Assembly: GCA_030640885.1 (NCBI GenBank) | Contig: DAOWIN010000036.1 | Location: 1-14,904 of the forward strand | Direction: 5' to 3' | DNA length: 14,904 nt | Source: Candidatus Omnitrophota bacterium | GTDB lineage: Bacteria > Omnitrophota > 4484-213 | Shown: positions 1 to 6,588 of the stretch, piece by piece | Layout of the letters: each line of letters starts with the position of its first letter | Numbering within the stretch: the first letter of the stretch is position 1 | The notes under the pieces: generated by a model | Told to the model about the DNA's origin: nothing | Database searches by the model: none | The model's input: only the letters and a program-made list of their open reading frames with translations | Translations under genes and position numbers: made by a program

Positions 1-1
1 A

Positions 2-1774
2 TATTACCAAAAAGAAGGTAAAAAACTTGTGGCGTATTGGAAATATAAATGGTTTTCTCCTCTTAAAGATAACCTTAAATTTACTGAAATGTATAATGAA
101 GCCAGAAAACAGGCAAAGATAAAGGGAAATAAACCTTATAATCCTGACCGTTCTGCTCATAAATTTGAACCTGTTATACATAAATCTCCGATAACAAAAG
201 AAGAAATTTTACGCAAACCCATTGTGGAATTGGTAAAATTTCTTATAGAATTTGAAGGAATTGATTCTCGACATGCTATTTTTGAAGAAAAGCCAGATAA
301 AGAAGGATTAGCTGGCGAATTGCAGGCGGCTGTAGAAGAAAATCCTAAAAAATTTATAGATGAAATTGATTTGTTTAATAGACAAGGGTTGTATCGTTAT
401 GTTAGTTCCATTCTTTTAGAATTTAGAAGTGTATTGAACGAAGGGAAATTATTGCCATTGGGTAAGATTTTTGATTTTTCTCAAGCGTATATTAAACAAC
501 CATGGTTTTTAAACGAGGCAGTTAAGAAAGAGGGAGAAGATAGTGGCAAAGGGAAATATATTTGGGTTATTGATACAATAGTAGGTTTGATAGAAGACGG
601 TTGCAGGAATGATAAAAGAGCTTTTGATGTTAAATATTTTCCCAAAGTAAAACAAATATTTGATGTAATATTACCGCTTTTAAAAGTAGAAAAGAAAATT
701 GATATTCAACGCGATGTAGTAACATATGCCTTAAATACAACATTAGGTAAAGTAATTGAAGCATATCTTATTTTTTCTTTACGGGTTGCAAGGGCTACAA
801 AAAACAAAAAGGATAACTGGGATAATAATAAATATGAAAGATTTTTTGAAAAGGGTATAGAGGCGTATATTTGGTTTGGCCGTTATTTGCCAAATATAAG
901 ATATTTAAACCAGAAATATGCCGATGAAAAAATCAAACTTTTCTCAGAACCAGCAATGGATAATTACAACTGGCAGATGTTTATGGAGGGCTATTTGGCT
1001 GGTTCTTATATGCAGAATAGTATCTATTCTTTAATGCGACAAAATTATATTAGAGCCATTAAAAATAAAGGTCTTGAGGAACGAGCAGATGGCAGGCTTA
1101 TCCAGCATATTACAATTGGTTATTTACGCGAGCATGAGTTGCTGAAAAAAAGGAATGATAATGGAAAAGACAGTTTGTTTTGGAAAATGTTAGATGGGGC
1201 TGGGACACAGGATAAGCGGAACAGATGGTTAGAAGTGGCAGATTTCTTTTGGTCAATTTCCGGACGTTCTATAAAAAAGGAAACCAAAGATGATGATGAA
1301 AAACCTTTGAAAGAGAGGAAAGAAAAAATCTTAAAGTTTTGGGAATGGACAGTTAATAAACAAAACTATGTTAAGACAAAGTTAGGCTCTGATTATACAT
1401 CTTTTTTAGGCAAGATGGCAGAATTGACTCTTTTCTTGGATAGAATTGATAAAAAGACAGAAAAGTGGCTTATGTTGTCGGCGCCGCATATAAACAAGCA
1501 TCATAATTCCATGTTCTTTATGGAATATTTAACCAAATTTGAAGATGACAAGAGCGTAAAAAGAATCGGGAAGATTTTTTTGAAGGTTTTAGAGGGAACA
1601 ACCCCTACTTTTAAGCAAGAAGACATCCAGCTTATCGTTAAAAGACTTTATGATTTAGGTAAAAAGGATCTCGATGTTAAAAAGGATGCAGATGATATAT
1701 GCAATACCTATGGCAGGCGGGGGATACATTTTTTAAAAGATCTATTTTATGAGCATCAGCAAAATGTGAAATGA
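2..1774 (+). CDS. C-terminal part of large helical-repeat protein, STAND/Avs-like (5' end outside window)
   Basis: The frame stays open to the left edge (residues YYQKEGKKL precede the GTG at 29), so GTG 29 is probably not the start and the gene begins outside the window. About 590 residues are visible. They are mostly helical, rich in aromatic and charged residues, with no transmembrane segment. Near the N-terminal side, YWKYKWFSPLKDNL, then SPITKEEI, then DKEGLAGELQAAVEENPKKF follow an order I associate with the C-terminal sensor region of large STAND/NACHT-type NTPases, including AVAST-like antiphage proteins. That match is from memory of the family, not a search. The NTPase and effector domains would lie upstream, so the activity cannot be read here. 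A small membrane protein follows on the same strand after 137 bp. Alternative: another large protein of unknown function. Confidence 0.7.
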   Translation, partial: YYQKEGKKLVAYWKYKWFSPLKDNLKFTEMYNEARKQAKIKGNKPYNPDRSAHKFEPVIHKSPITKEEILRKPIVELVKFLIEFEGIDSRHAIFEEKPDKEGLAGELQAAVEENPKKFIDEIDLFNRQGLYRYVSSILLEFRSVLNEGKLLPLGKIFDFSQAYIKQPWFLNEAVKKEGEDSGKGKYIWVIDTIVGLIEDGCRNDKRAFDVKYFPKVKQIFDVILPLLKVEKKIDIQRDVVTYALNTTLGKVIEAYLIFSLRVARATKNKKDNWDNNKYERFFEKGIEAYIWFGRYLPNIRYLNQKYADEKIKLFSEPAMDNYNWQMFMEGYLAGSYMQNSIYSLMRQNYIRAIKNKGLEERADGRLIQHITIGYLREHELLKKRNDNGKDSLFWKMLDGAGTQDKRNRWLEVADFFWSISGRSIKKETKDDDEKPLKERKEKILKFWEWTVNKQNYVKTKLGSDYTSFLGKMAELTLFLDRIDKKTEKWLMLSAPHINKHHNSMFFMEYLTKFEDDKSVKRIGKIFLKVLEGTTPTFKQEDIQLIVKRLYDLGKKDLDVKKDADDICNTYGRRGIHFLKDLFYEHQQNVK

Positions 1775-1911
1775 TTATTCAATAATGTATTTCTCCACCC
1801 ACCCAAGCGTAATTGTAGTATCCTTTCGAGACGCAGGTGGAATATTTTTTGGTGCTTTGCCCATGAACTAAAGAATCCAATTTTGAAAATACTATAAAGA
1901 AGAATAAAATT

Positions 1912-2367
1912 ATGATCTTAACAATAATATTCGGACTAATAACCTTAATAGGTGTAATGCTTGCATTGCCAAAACCAAGAAAATGGATATTAGGCAGATT
2001 AAAAATATTTGGTAAAGATAAAGATGAAAGCAAGAATGCTGAAATATTTGTTTATAGACGAAATTACAAAATATATCACTTGGCAGAGATCTATAATTCT
2101 GGTCCAGAAAATATTATAGATTTAAAGATAACTCTAAATTGGGAGAATGATCAGGGAAGGAATAATAAAGAAGTGCACAATTTTATAAATGATGGTGATG
2201 ATCCAACGTGGACCTCTCCACACAATTGTAATATATTATACGGAGAAAGAAATATTTTAATAACAGATTTTCCATTTAAAAATCTTAAAGGACCAATAAT
2301 AGTTAATATTAAAGGGAAAACGCATGAATCAAAAAGAAATATTAATATTACTATTGAAGTTAAGTGA
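1912..2367 (+). CDS. Small membrane-anchored hypothetical protein
   Basis: I do not recognise this 151-residue protein. Residues 1-20 (MILTIIFGLITLIGVMLALP) form one hydrophobic segment followed by basic residues (KPRKWILGRLK), which fits an N-terminal anchor with the rest in the cytoplasm. Residues 40-150 are soluble, with alternating hydrophobic residues that suggest a beta-sandwich-like fold. The segment IFVYRRNYKIYHLAEIYN followed by a run ending INITIEVK is typical of small beta domains. The ribosome-binding site is weak (AAGAAG, then AT-rich). It follows the large STAND-like gene on the same strand by 137 bp and could be its accessory protein, but nothing in the sequence proves this. 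Overlapping minus-strand frames look like shadows. Confidence 0.6.
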   Translation: MILTIIFGLITLIGVMLALPKPRKWILGRLKIFGKDKDESKNAEIFVYRRNYKIYHLAEIYNSGPENIIDLKITLNWENDQGRNNKEVHNFINDGDDPTWTSPHNCNILYGERNILITDFPFKNLKGPIIVNIKGKTHESKRNINITIEVK

Positions 2368-2406
2368 AACATTTTCCTTTAAAGGTTTATCAGTATTGAA
2401 TAGAGA

Positions 2407-2441
2407 ATGAGAACAGCAATATACACAAAAATTTCCATAGA
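2407..2441 (+). pseudogene. N-terminal remnant of a serine recombinase, cut by an IS3-type element
   Basis: ATG at 2407 opens the frame MRTAIYTKISIDD, which matches the usual start of serine site-specific recombinases (MRxAIYxRVSTxDQ), including a serine at the nucleophile position (residue 10). After about 12 codons the frame enters the terminal inverted repeat of the IS3-type remnant at 2442, and it stops shortly after (KKWALF). No continuation is seen beyond the right IS end. I infer a resolvase or phage-type integrase gene interrupted or deleted by the IS. The match is short, so chance is not excluded. Confidence 0.5.
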
Positions 2442-2518
2442 TGATCTTCCCCCGAAAAAGTGGGCACTTTGAAGAGTTGGTAGTAGAATAAATACCAATT
2501 CAAAATAGGAGGTGTCTA

Positions 2519-2764
2519 ATGGACGGGGAAAAGAGGAAAATAAAGCGGTTTGACAGGGATTTTAAGGTTTCAGCGGTGAAAATGGTAACCGAAGGCGGGC
2601 ATAGAGCGTCTGAGGTTGCCAGAAGTTTGGGTATACACGCAAATATGTTTTATATCTGAAAAAGAAAGTATGCTGACAATGGGAATAAGGCATTTGTTGG
2701 TAAAGGCCATTTAATCGAAATGTCTGTGCTTCGTAAAGAATTACGGGAAACGGAAAATCTTTGA
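2519..2764 (+). pseudogene. IS3-family OrfA remnant (nonsense mutation)
   Basis: The frame from ATG 2519 reads MDGEKRKIKRFDRDFKVSAV and on through GGHRASEVARSLGI, the helix-turn-helix of IS3-type OrfA, which binds the element ends. A good ribosome site (AGGAGGTG) lies just upstream. The family has a tryptophan where this copy has TGA (2657-2659), in the context NMFYI*KRKYADN, so a TGG-to-TGA change ended the frame. The same frame continues with KGHLIEMSVLRKELRETENL, the leucine-zipper region, up to a second stop at 2762-2764. Downstream of that the element jumps to the end of OrfB. Confidence 0.85.
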
Positions 2765-2873
2765 GTATATCGGAATGTATTACAACCGCCGGAGAGCACA
2801 TTCGGCGTTAGATTATTTAAGCCCTTTTGAATTTGAAAATCGCACTTCACAAGCTTTGCTAATTGTTCACTAA
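2760..2873 (+). pseudogene. IS3-family OrfB C-terminal tail
   Basis: The frame FEYIGMYYNRRRAHSALDYL, then SPFEFENRTSQALLIVH and TAA, is the well-known C-terminal end of IS3-family transposases (consensus roughly EYIxxxYNxxRxHSALGYLSPxxFE). The D,D,E catalytic residues upstream are absent because of the internal deletion at about 2755-2762. The tail lies in a different frame from OrfA, as expected for the two-frame organisation of this family. Confidence 0.88.
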
Positions 2874-2899
2874 AAAGGGGAAGGTCATATTCAGACAAA

Positions 2900-3706
2900 A
2901 TGAAAATATTTCATATTTATTCAGATGAGAGTCGGCATAAAAATGAACGATTTTTACTTCTTTCGGGGATTTGGATTGAGGAAGCAAAGATTAAAATTGC
3001 TGAAGCCGAAATTGCGGCTTTAAGGAAAAAACATGGTTATATTAATTCTTTAGGACAGCATATAGATTTTCTTGGTGAGTTTAAATGGACTAAAGTTTCA
3101 ACGAAGTATTTGTCTGTTTATAAAGGGATAACGGATATTTTTTTTAATTGGGTTGATAAAGACATTGTTCGTTTTAATGTTCTTCTTGTCGATACACAGA
3201 ATCCATCTGTAACCGAATACGGAAATATAAGAGAAGAAGGATATTTTAAGCTCCTTTATCAGCTTTACTACCACAATTCAAAGATTCCCGGTATTTACAA
3301 AATCTATCCTGATAGTATTACAAATCCTGTGCAGGCGCGGGTAAATTTAGATATGTTACACAAATGTCTTGAAAAAAGCTTACGGAGAAAGTTCACCCCG
3401 TTGTTAAACCCTCAAATGACAGAAAATCTTCCCTGTTTTGTTAAGAACATTTTGCCTGTTGATTCAAAACATACGCCTTTAATTCAAGTTGCAGATGTAA
3501 TTATGGGCGCGCTTGGATATTTGCAAAATGAGTTATATAGAGTTCCTTTAGCGAAAAAAGCAAAAGTTGAATTAATGAAATATATTCTTGAAAAAATTGT
3601 GTTATCGGGAGCAATACAAATTAAGGGGAAAAAGTATTATGTTGCCCGTTCAAAGAAATTTAATATATGGTTATTCAGGCCAAATAAAAAAACCTCTCTA
3701 TTTTGA
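2900..3706 (+). CDS. DUF3800 domain protein
   Basis: The 268-residue protein has the DUF3800 layout. The N-terminus reads IYSDESRHK (D9, E10) and is followed by a strand with small residues (FLLLSGIWI), then EFKW at residues 60-63. Near the C-terminus, DSKHTPLIQVADVIMGALG (D199) is the family hallmark. Established knowledge: DUF3800 proteins are thought to have an RNase H-like fold with acidic metal-binding residues and are often found in mobile or defence regions; their biochemical role is not settled. The gene sits directly after the IS3 remnant, whose right end supplies the purine-rich stretch GGGGAAGG about 15 nt before the ATG, so the native promoter may have been replaced. Its stop codon lies in the loop of an intrinsic terminator, so it is probably monocistronic. 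Confidence 0.85.
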   Translation: MKIFHIYSDESRHKNERFLLLSGIWIEEAKIKIAEAEIAALRKKHGYINSLGQHIDFLGEFKWTKVSTKYLSVYKGITDIFFNWVDKDIVRFNVLLVDTQNPSVTEYGNIREEGYFKLLYQLYYHNSKIPGIYKIYPDSITNPVQARVNLDMLHKCLEKSLRRKFTPLLNPQMTENLPCFVKNILPVDSKHTPLIQVADVIMGALGYLQNELYRVPLAKKAKVELMKYILEKIVLSGAIQIKGKKYYVARSKKFNIWLFRPNKKTSLF

Positions 3707-3716
3707 GAGGTTTTTT
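3686..3716 (+). terminator. Intrinsic terminator of the DUF3800 gene
   Basis: CCTCTC (3693-3698) pairs with GAGAGG (3705-3710) across a six-base loop and is followed by six T. An A-run precedes the stem, so it could also work for minus-strand transcripts. The DUF3800 stop codon (3704-3706) overlaps the loop and right arm. Confidence 0.85.
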
Positions 3717-3783
3717 GGAGTTCTGGGCCCTGGGTCAATGCCCCGTGTGACATTAGTCACAGGATACGTGACCCAGTAACTCC
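3717..3783. repeat. 67-nt nested inverted repeat
   Basis: Three nested stems are visible: GGAGTT (3717-3722) with AACTCC (3778-3783), CTGGGTCA (3730-3737) with TGACCCAG (3769-3776), and an apical hairpin TGTGAC (3746-3751) with GTCACA (3756-3761) around the loop ATTA. The structure starts immediately after the terminator T-run. It could be a recombinase or transposase hairpin site, a small non-autonomous element, or a structured RNA end. I do not recognise the family. Confidence 0.65.
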
Positions 3784-3843
3784 ATAGATAAGGATACCAC
3801 ACCGGTTAGATAGTTGTCAAGGTTTTTTTGTCAAATTGTCAAG

Positions 3844-3884
3844 CCAAAGTAGAAATGTCACCTTTTTACCAAAGTAGAAATGTC
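3844..3884. repeat. Two 16-bp direct repeats at the end of an IS21/IS481-like element
   Basis: CCAAAGTAGAAATGTC occurs at 3844-3859 and again at 3869-3884, with identical copies 25 bp apart. Three TTGTCAA heptamers lie at 3814-3840, just outside. Multiple short repeats at the termini, next to the 3' end of a transposase tail on the minus strand, fit transposase-binding sites at an IS end. The exact family is inferred. Confidence 0.55.
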
Positions 3885-3889
3885 CGCTT

Positions 3890-4111
3890 TTATGTTTTAA
3901 CCAATACCAGTTCTTTTTCTTTTTCTTGGTGATTATAACAGCCAATCTGCGAACCAAACTTAAAGTTTCTCCATGGATGATCTGCTGCTGGAATATAACT
4001 CTTTCTTAATCTAATACTATTCGGTTTCTTTATCTCTTTTGCTTTTAGCGGTCTTTGAGTTATTTCTTTATAATACATATTCCAAGAGGTAGTTTGATAT
4101 AATCTAAAATG
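3890..4111 (-). pseudogene. C-terminal tail of a transposase (IS21/IS481-like)
   Basis: The minus-strand frame is open from 4111 and holds an ATG at 4078. It reads MYYKEITQRPLKAKEIKK, then a basic stretch with SYIPAADHPWRNFKFGS, then a lysine- and glutamate-rich end. Proline/HPWR-type basic tails of this sort occur at the C-terminus of transposases of the IS481/IS21 kind, and the frame ends five bases from the paired 16-bp repeats that look like the element end. The DDE core is absent: upstream on this strand the frame stops (4112-4114) and the DUF4062 gene begins. This may also be a small gene of unknown function. Confidence 0.45.
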
Positions 4112-4154
4112 TTAGAAAAAACGACATTCGTCTATTAGATGTTAGCCTCAAAAA

Positions 4155-5675
4155 ATGAAAAAATATAAAATATTTGTTAGTGGAGTGCAAAAGGAATTAA
4201 AAACTGAACGCCGGGCAGTCAGGGAGTTTGTCCGCAAGGATGTTTTTTTATCGGAGTATTTCGATGTTTTCTTATTTGAAGATGCCCCTGCCAAGAGTAA
4301 ACCGGCGGAAAAAGCTTATATAGAGGAAGTGCGGAAAAGCGATGTCTATATAGGCATTCTTGGCCAAAAATACGGAGTGGTAGGAAAAGGAAAAATATCA
4401 CCGACAGAAGCCGAGTTCCGTGAAGCCAAGGCCAAGCACAAAGAAATTTTGATTTATATCAAAGGCCAAAACGCAATTGATAAGAATCGCGAACCCGGCG
4501 TGCAGAAACTCATCAAAGGAATTAGAAATCCAAAGGCAGGGTATAGATATAGAAGGTTTGAAGATGTGGAGAAACTAACTGATCTCATTTACGAGAGTTT
4601 AATATCTTTTCTGAAAGAAAAAGGTGAAATCGGCAAAGCCGGATTTGACCAGCGGATATGTGAAGGTGCCAAGTTTTCCGATATTGATAAAGCCAAGATT
4701 AAATGGTTTTTAAAGGTTGCCCGCTCAAAACGTAGTTTTCCTCTGGGTTTAGATTCATCAATAAAAGATGTATTCACACATTTAAAACTTATAAAAGACG
4801 GTAAACTTACAAACGCCGCTATTCTGTTATTCGGTAAGAATCCAAGAAAATTCTTTGATCAGGCAAAGATTAAATGTGTTCAATTACCCAGTACCGAAGT
4901 TGTAAAGCCGTTTTCTTCATATCATATTTACGAAGAAGAAAATCTCTTTGAGCAAGTTGATAAGGCGGTGGCCTTCATTCTGGACGCTATCAAATTCCCT
5001 GTTATTCAGCAGGCTCATATGGTACAGGTATCGCGGCCTCGAGAAATTCCTGAGTTTGCTATTCATGAAGCTATTGTTAACGCCGTAGCGCATCGTGATT
5101 ACAATACAACTTCTTCTGTTCAGGCAATGGTATTTCTTGATCGTGTTGAAATATGGAATTCCGGAACACTTCCCGGTAACCTGAAGGTGGAGGATCTGAA
5201 AAAGCCTCATTCTTCTCATCCATCTAATCCGACATTAGCGACTGTTCTGTATTTCGGGAATTATATCCAGCAGGTGGGGTCCGGCACAACAGAAATGGTT
5301 CGCCAGTGTAAAGCATATGGCCTTCCAGAACCGGAGTTCATTTCGGTGCGAAATCTTGAGTTTAAAACAATACTGGCTAGGGATATTTATACAGATGGTG
5401 TTTTAGCAAAGCTTGGTTTAAATGACCGACAGGTAGAAGCTGTTAAGTTTGTCAAAGTAGGGGGACGTATTACCAATAAAGAATACCAGAAAAAATTTGA
5501 CTTGAAAAAAAGACAGTCTACGGATGACCTTAAAGACCTTGAAATTAAAGGGGTTTTAACACGAGTTGGAACAACAGGCAAAGGAACTTATTATATTTTG
5601 AAAGGGGCGCCAAAGGGGCGAAAGGGGCGCCAAAGGGGCGCCAAAGGGGCGGAAGAAGAAGCCGCAGCTACATAG
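4155..5675 (+). CDS. DUF4062 / RecG-like ATP-binding protein with winged-helix C-terminus
   Basis: The protein has 506 residues and three parts. Residues 1-110 are DUF4062 (KIFVSGVQKELKTERRAVRE, then SDVYIGILGQKYG and SPTEAEFREA), a TIR-like fold seen at the N-terminus of many signalling or defence proteins. Residues about 190-420 are the RecG-like/AlbA-type ATP-binding module: KLTNAAILLFGKNP, HEAIVNAVAHRDY (304-316, the N-box of a GHKL-like ATPase), VEIWNSG (332-337) and GSGTTEM (375-381). Residues about 420-482 look like a winged helix (NDRQVEAVKFV, then ITNKEYQKKF). There is no helicase core, so it is not RecG. Role by inference: nucleotide-dependent sensor or regulator in a defence island. 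There is no clear ribosome site; the start is set by the domain. The last 24 residues come from a tandem DNA array (5601-5652). Confidence 0.85.
   Translation: MKKYKIFVSGVQKELKTERRAVREFVRKDVFLSEYFDVFLFEDAPAKSKPAEKAYIEEVRKSDVYIGILGQKYGVVGKGKISPTEAEFREAKAKHKEILIYIKGQNAIDKNREPGVQKLIKGIRNPKAGYRYRRFEDVEKLTDLIYESLISFLKEKGEIGKAGFDQRICEGAKFSDIDKAKIKWFLKVARSKRSFPLGLDSSIKDVFTHLKLIKDGKLTNAAILLFGKNPRKFFDQAKIKCVQLPSTEVVKPFSSYHIYEEENLFEQVDKAVAFILDAIKFPVIQQAHMVQVSRPREIPEFAIHEAIVNAVAHRDYNTTSSVQAMVFLDRVEIWNSGTLPGNLKVEDLKKPHSSHPSNPTLATVLYFGNYIQQVGSGTTEMVRQCKAYGLPEPEFISVRNLEFKTILARDIYTDGVLAKLGLNDRQVEAVKFVKVGGRITNKEYQKKFDLKKRQSTDDLKDLEIKGVLTRVGTTGKGTYYILKGAPKGRKGRQRGAKGAEEEAAAT
5601..5652 (+). repeat. Tandem array of 9- and 11-bp units at the 3' end of the DUF4062 gene
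   Basis: Copies of AAAGGGGCGCC start at 5601, 5612, 5621, 5632 and 5643. The second is shortened to AAAGGGGCG, so unit lengths are 11, 9, 11 and 11 before a partial copy. The array encodes the basic tail KGAPKGRKGRQRGAKGAEEE. Gain or loss of an 11-bp unit would change the reading frame and the tail, while the 9-bp unit would keep it. Confidence 0.85.
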
Positions 5676-5786
5676 ATTTCCAAATCCGCATTAGAATTAC
5701 AACAATCAAACTTCAAATTTTTGAATGGGGCAAAACAGCTTTCAAAAGAAGCCAAAAGAAAAGTTGAGGAATTGATAGAGGGTTAG
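5676..5786 (+). other. 36-codon open frame directly after the DUF4062 stop, with dispersed-repeat copy R1
   Basis: In the same frame as the DUF4062 gene, immediately after its TAG, 36 codons read ISKSALELQQSNFKFLNGAK and then QLSKEAKRKVEELIEG before the next TAG. There is no start signal. It looks like the 3' end of another gene brought next to the stop by recombination. The part from 5690 is shared with other intergenic copies. Confidence 0.5.
5690..5738 (+). repeat. Dispersed intergenic repeat, copy R1 (best preserved)
   Basis: This 49-nt stretch (ATTAGAATTACAACAATC and onwards to GGCAAAACAG) matches 10412-10460 at about 41 of 49 bases by eye, and its core AAATTTTTGAATG recurs at 7386-7398 and, with one change, at 10940-10951. 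In this copy the underlying frame is open; in the 10412 copy two CAA codons have become TAA. Confidence 0.7.
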
Positions 5787-5837
5787 TTATAAAAGGGGGC
5801 GGTTCTGGTTTTTTCATGTTTTTGGCGACGGCGGAAG

Positions 5838-5912
5838 ATAAAAATCGACCAGATGGTATATAAATTATATGATTTAACCGATGAGGAAATAAAAATAGTA
5901 GAGGGGAATTAG
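5838..5912 (+). pseudogene. C-terminal tail of an adenine-specific DNA methyltransferase / type II R-M protein
   Basis: The frame IKIDQMVYKLYDLTDEEIKI then VEGN and TAG is the typical end of large Eco57I/TypeIIG-like restriction-methylation enzymes (IDxLVYxLYGLTEEEIKIVEG). Upstream the frame has no methyltransferase motif, only about 7 further codons of unrelated character, so only the tail of a deleted gene is left. The function of the parent gene is inferred from this family-typical ending. Confidence 0.6.
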
Positions 5913-5934
5913 TTGAACAAAACTCGAACTGTAA

Positions 5935-6087
5935 ACCAGTAGAGGAATTCTGGGAAAGATTGATAAAAACGGAGAAAGAAAACTTGATGAACACGGGCAT
6001 TTGAAACAAAAACACGACTTAGACGATATTGCTTTTGCTTTTGAAAAATGGGGGAAAGAGAATAGATTGAGTTTTTGGAGGGATTAA
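5935..6087 (+). pseudogene. C-terminal tail of an N-6 DNA methylase (HsdM-like)
   Basis: Fifty codons follow a stop (5932-5934): TSRGILGKIDKNGERKLDEH, then GHLKQKHDLDDIAFAFEKWG and KENRLSFWRD before TAA. The pattern of DKxG, a short linker and an acidic (D)DLDDIxxAFxxW segment fits the C-terminal end of type I HsdM-like N-6 adenine methylases, where this region follows the catalytic NPPY domain. No catalytic motif remains. RhuM genes, one of which follows directly, commonly sit in type I restriction operons, which supports the reading. The last 57 bases are repeated after RhuM. Confidence 0.5.
6031..6087 (+). repeat. 57-bp direct repeat, left copy (before RhuM)
   Basis: GCTTTTGCTTTTGAAAAATG and onwards to GGGATTAA is repeated at 7109-7165, with 54 of 57 bases identical by eye and three A/G changes. 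It encodes AFAFEKWGKENRLSFWRD and a stop. The two copies bracket the RhuM gene. Confidence 0.92.
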
Positions 6088-6099
6088 TTTTAAAATATT

Positions 6100-6588
6100 A
6101 TGAGTAAAAATAAAAAAGTAGGCGATAGCAAAATTATTATTTATAATTCCAAAGACGGCGAGGCAAAGCTTGATGTCCTTTTGGAAAATGAAACTGTTTG
6201 GCTTTCGCAAAAACAGATAGCAGGACTTTTTGATTGTAGTGCGGATAATATCGGCCTGCATTTTAAAAATATCTTTAATGCGGGAGAACTTAGCGAAAAT
6301 TCAGTTACCGAGGAATACTTGGCAACTGCTTCTGACGGCAAAAATTATAAAGTTAAACATTATAATTTAGATGCGATTATTTCTGTTGGTTATCGCGTTA
6401 ATTCAGCACGCGCTACTCAATTTCGCATTTGGGCGACGGAAAGATTGAAAGAATATATTATAAAGGGATTTGTTATGGATGACGAGAGATTAAAGCAAGG
6501 CGGAAAATGGGCGAGATACTTTGAGGAGCTTTTGCAGAGAATTAGACATCCGTTCAAGCGAGAGAAATTTTTATCAAAAAGTGACTGA
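6100..6588 (+). pseudogene. RhuM family protein, N-terminal piece (frameshifted)
   Basis: Residues 1-149 are the N-terminal part of a Virulence_RhuM protein: VWLSQKQIAGLFDCSADNIG (a KilA-N/Bro-like DNA-binding fold), then HYNLDAIISVGYRVNSARAT and FRIWATERLKEYIIKGFVMD. Homology ends at QRIR (about 6546); the frame then reads HPFKREKFLSKSD and stops. The family continues RIRDIRSSERNFYQK, which is found in the next frame, so this gene carries a two-base deletion of a GA at about 6545. Known of the family: named from a Salmonella pathogenicity island, often linked to type I restriction loci, with an uncertain function. No strong ribosome site; GGAGG lies 17 nt before the ATG. Confidence 0.9.

Larger units (their letters stand above)
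2442..2887 (+). mobile_element. Internally deleted IS3-family insertion sequence
   Basis: The left end TGATCTTCCCC (2442-2452) is mirrored by the right end GGGGAAGGTCA (2877-2887), with one mismatch, and AGTG lies a few bases further in at each end. Between them are the start of OrfA and the last 37 codons of OrfB, joined directly. Complete IS3-type elements are roughly 1.2-1.5 kb, so most of OrfB including the DDE catalytic core is missing. No clear target-site duplication is visible. The remnant cannot move by itself. The DUF3800 start lies 12 bp beyond the right end. Confidence 0.85.

Noticed and set aside
1779..2033. Minus-strand open frame of 84 codons before and across the small membrane protein
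   Set aside because: It mostly mirrors the hydrophobic segment of the plus-strand gene and has no recognisable motif or ribosome site.
2442..2888. Target-site duplication of the IS3 remnant
   Set aside because: The flanks (CATAG and TTCAG) do not match over three or more bases at the proper positions.
4917..5219. Minus-strand open frame of 100 codons inside the DUF4062 gene
   Set aside because: It is the shadow of the conserved ATP-binding domain on the other strand.
5601..5652. CRISPR-like array
   Set aside because: Units are only 9-11 bp, back to back with no spacers, and inside a coding frame.
5713..6015. Minus-strand open frame of 100 codons
   Set aside because: Plus-strand frames here match methyltransferase tails and the dispersed repeat; the antisense frame shows no family pattern.
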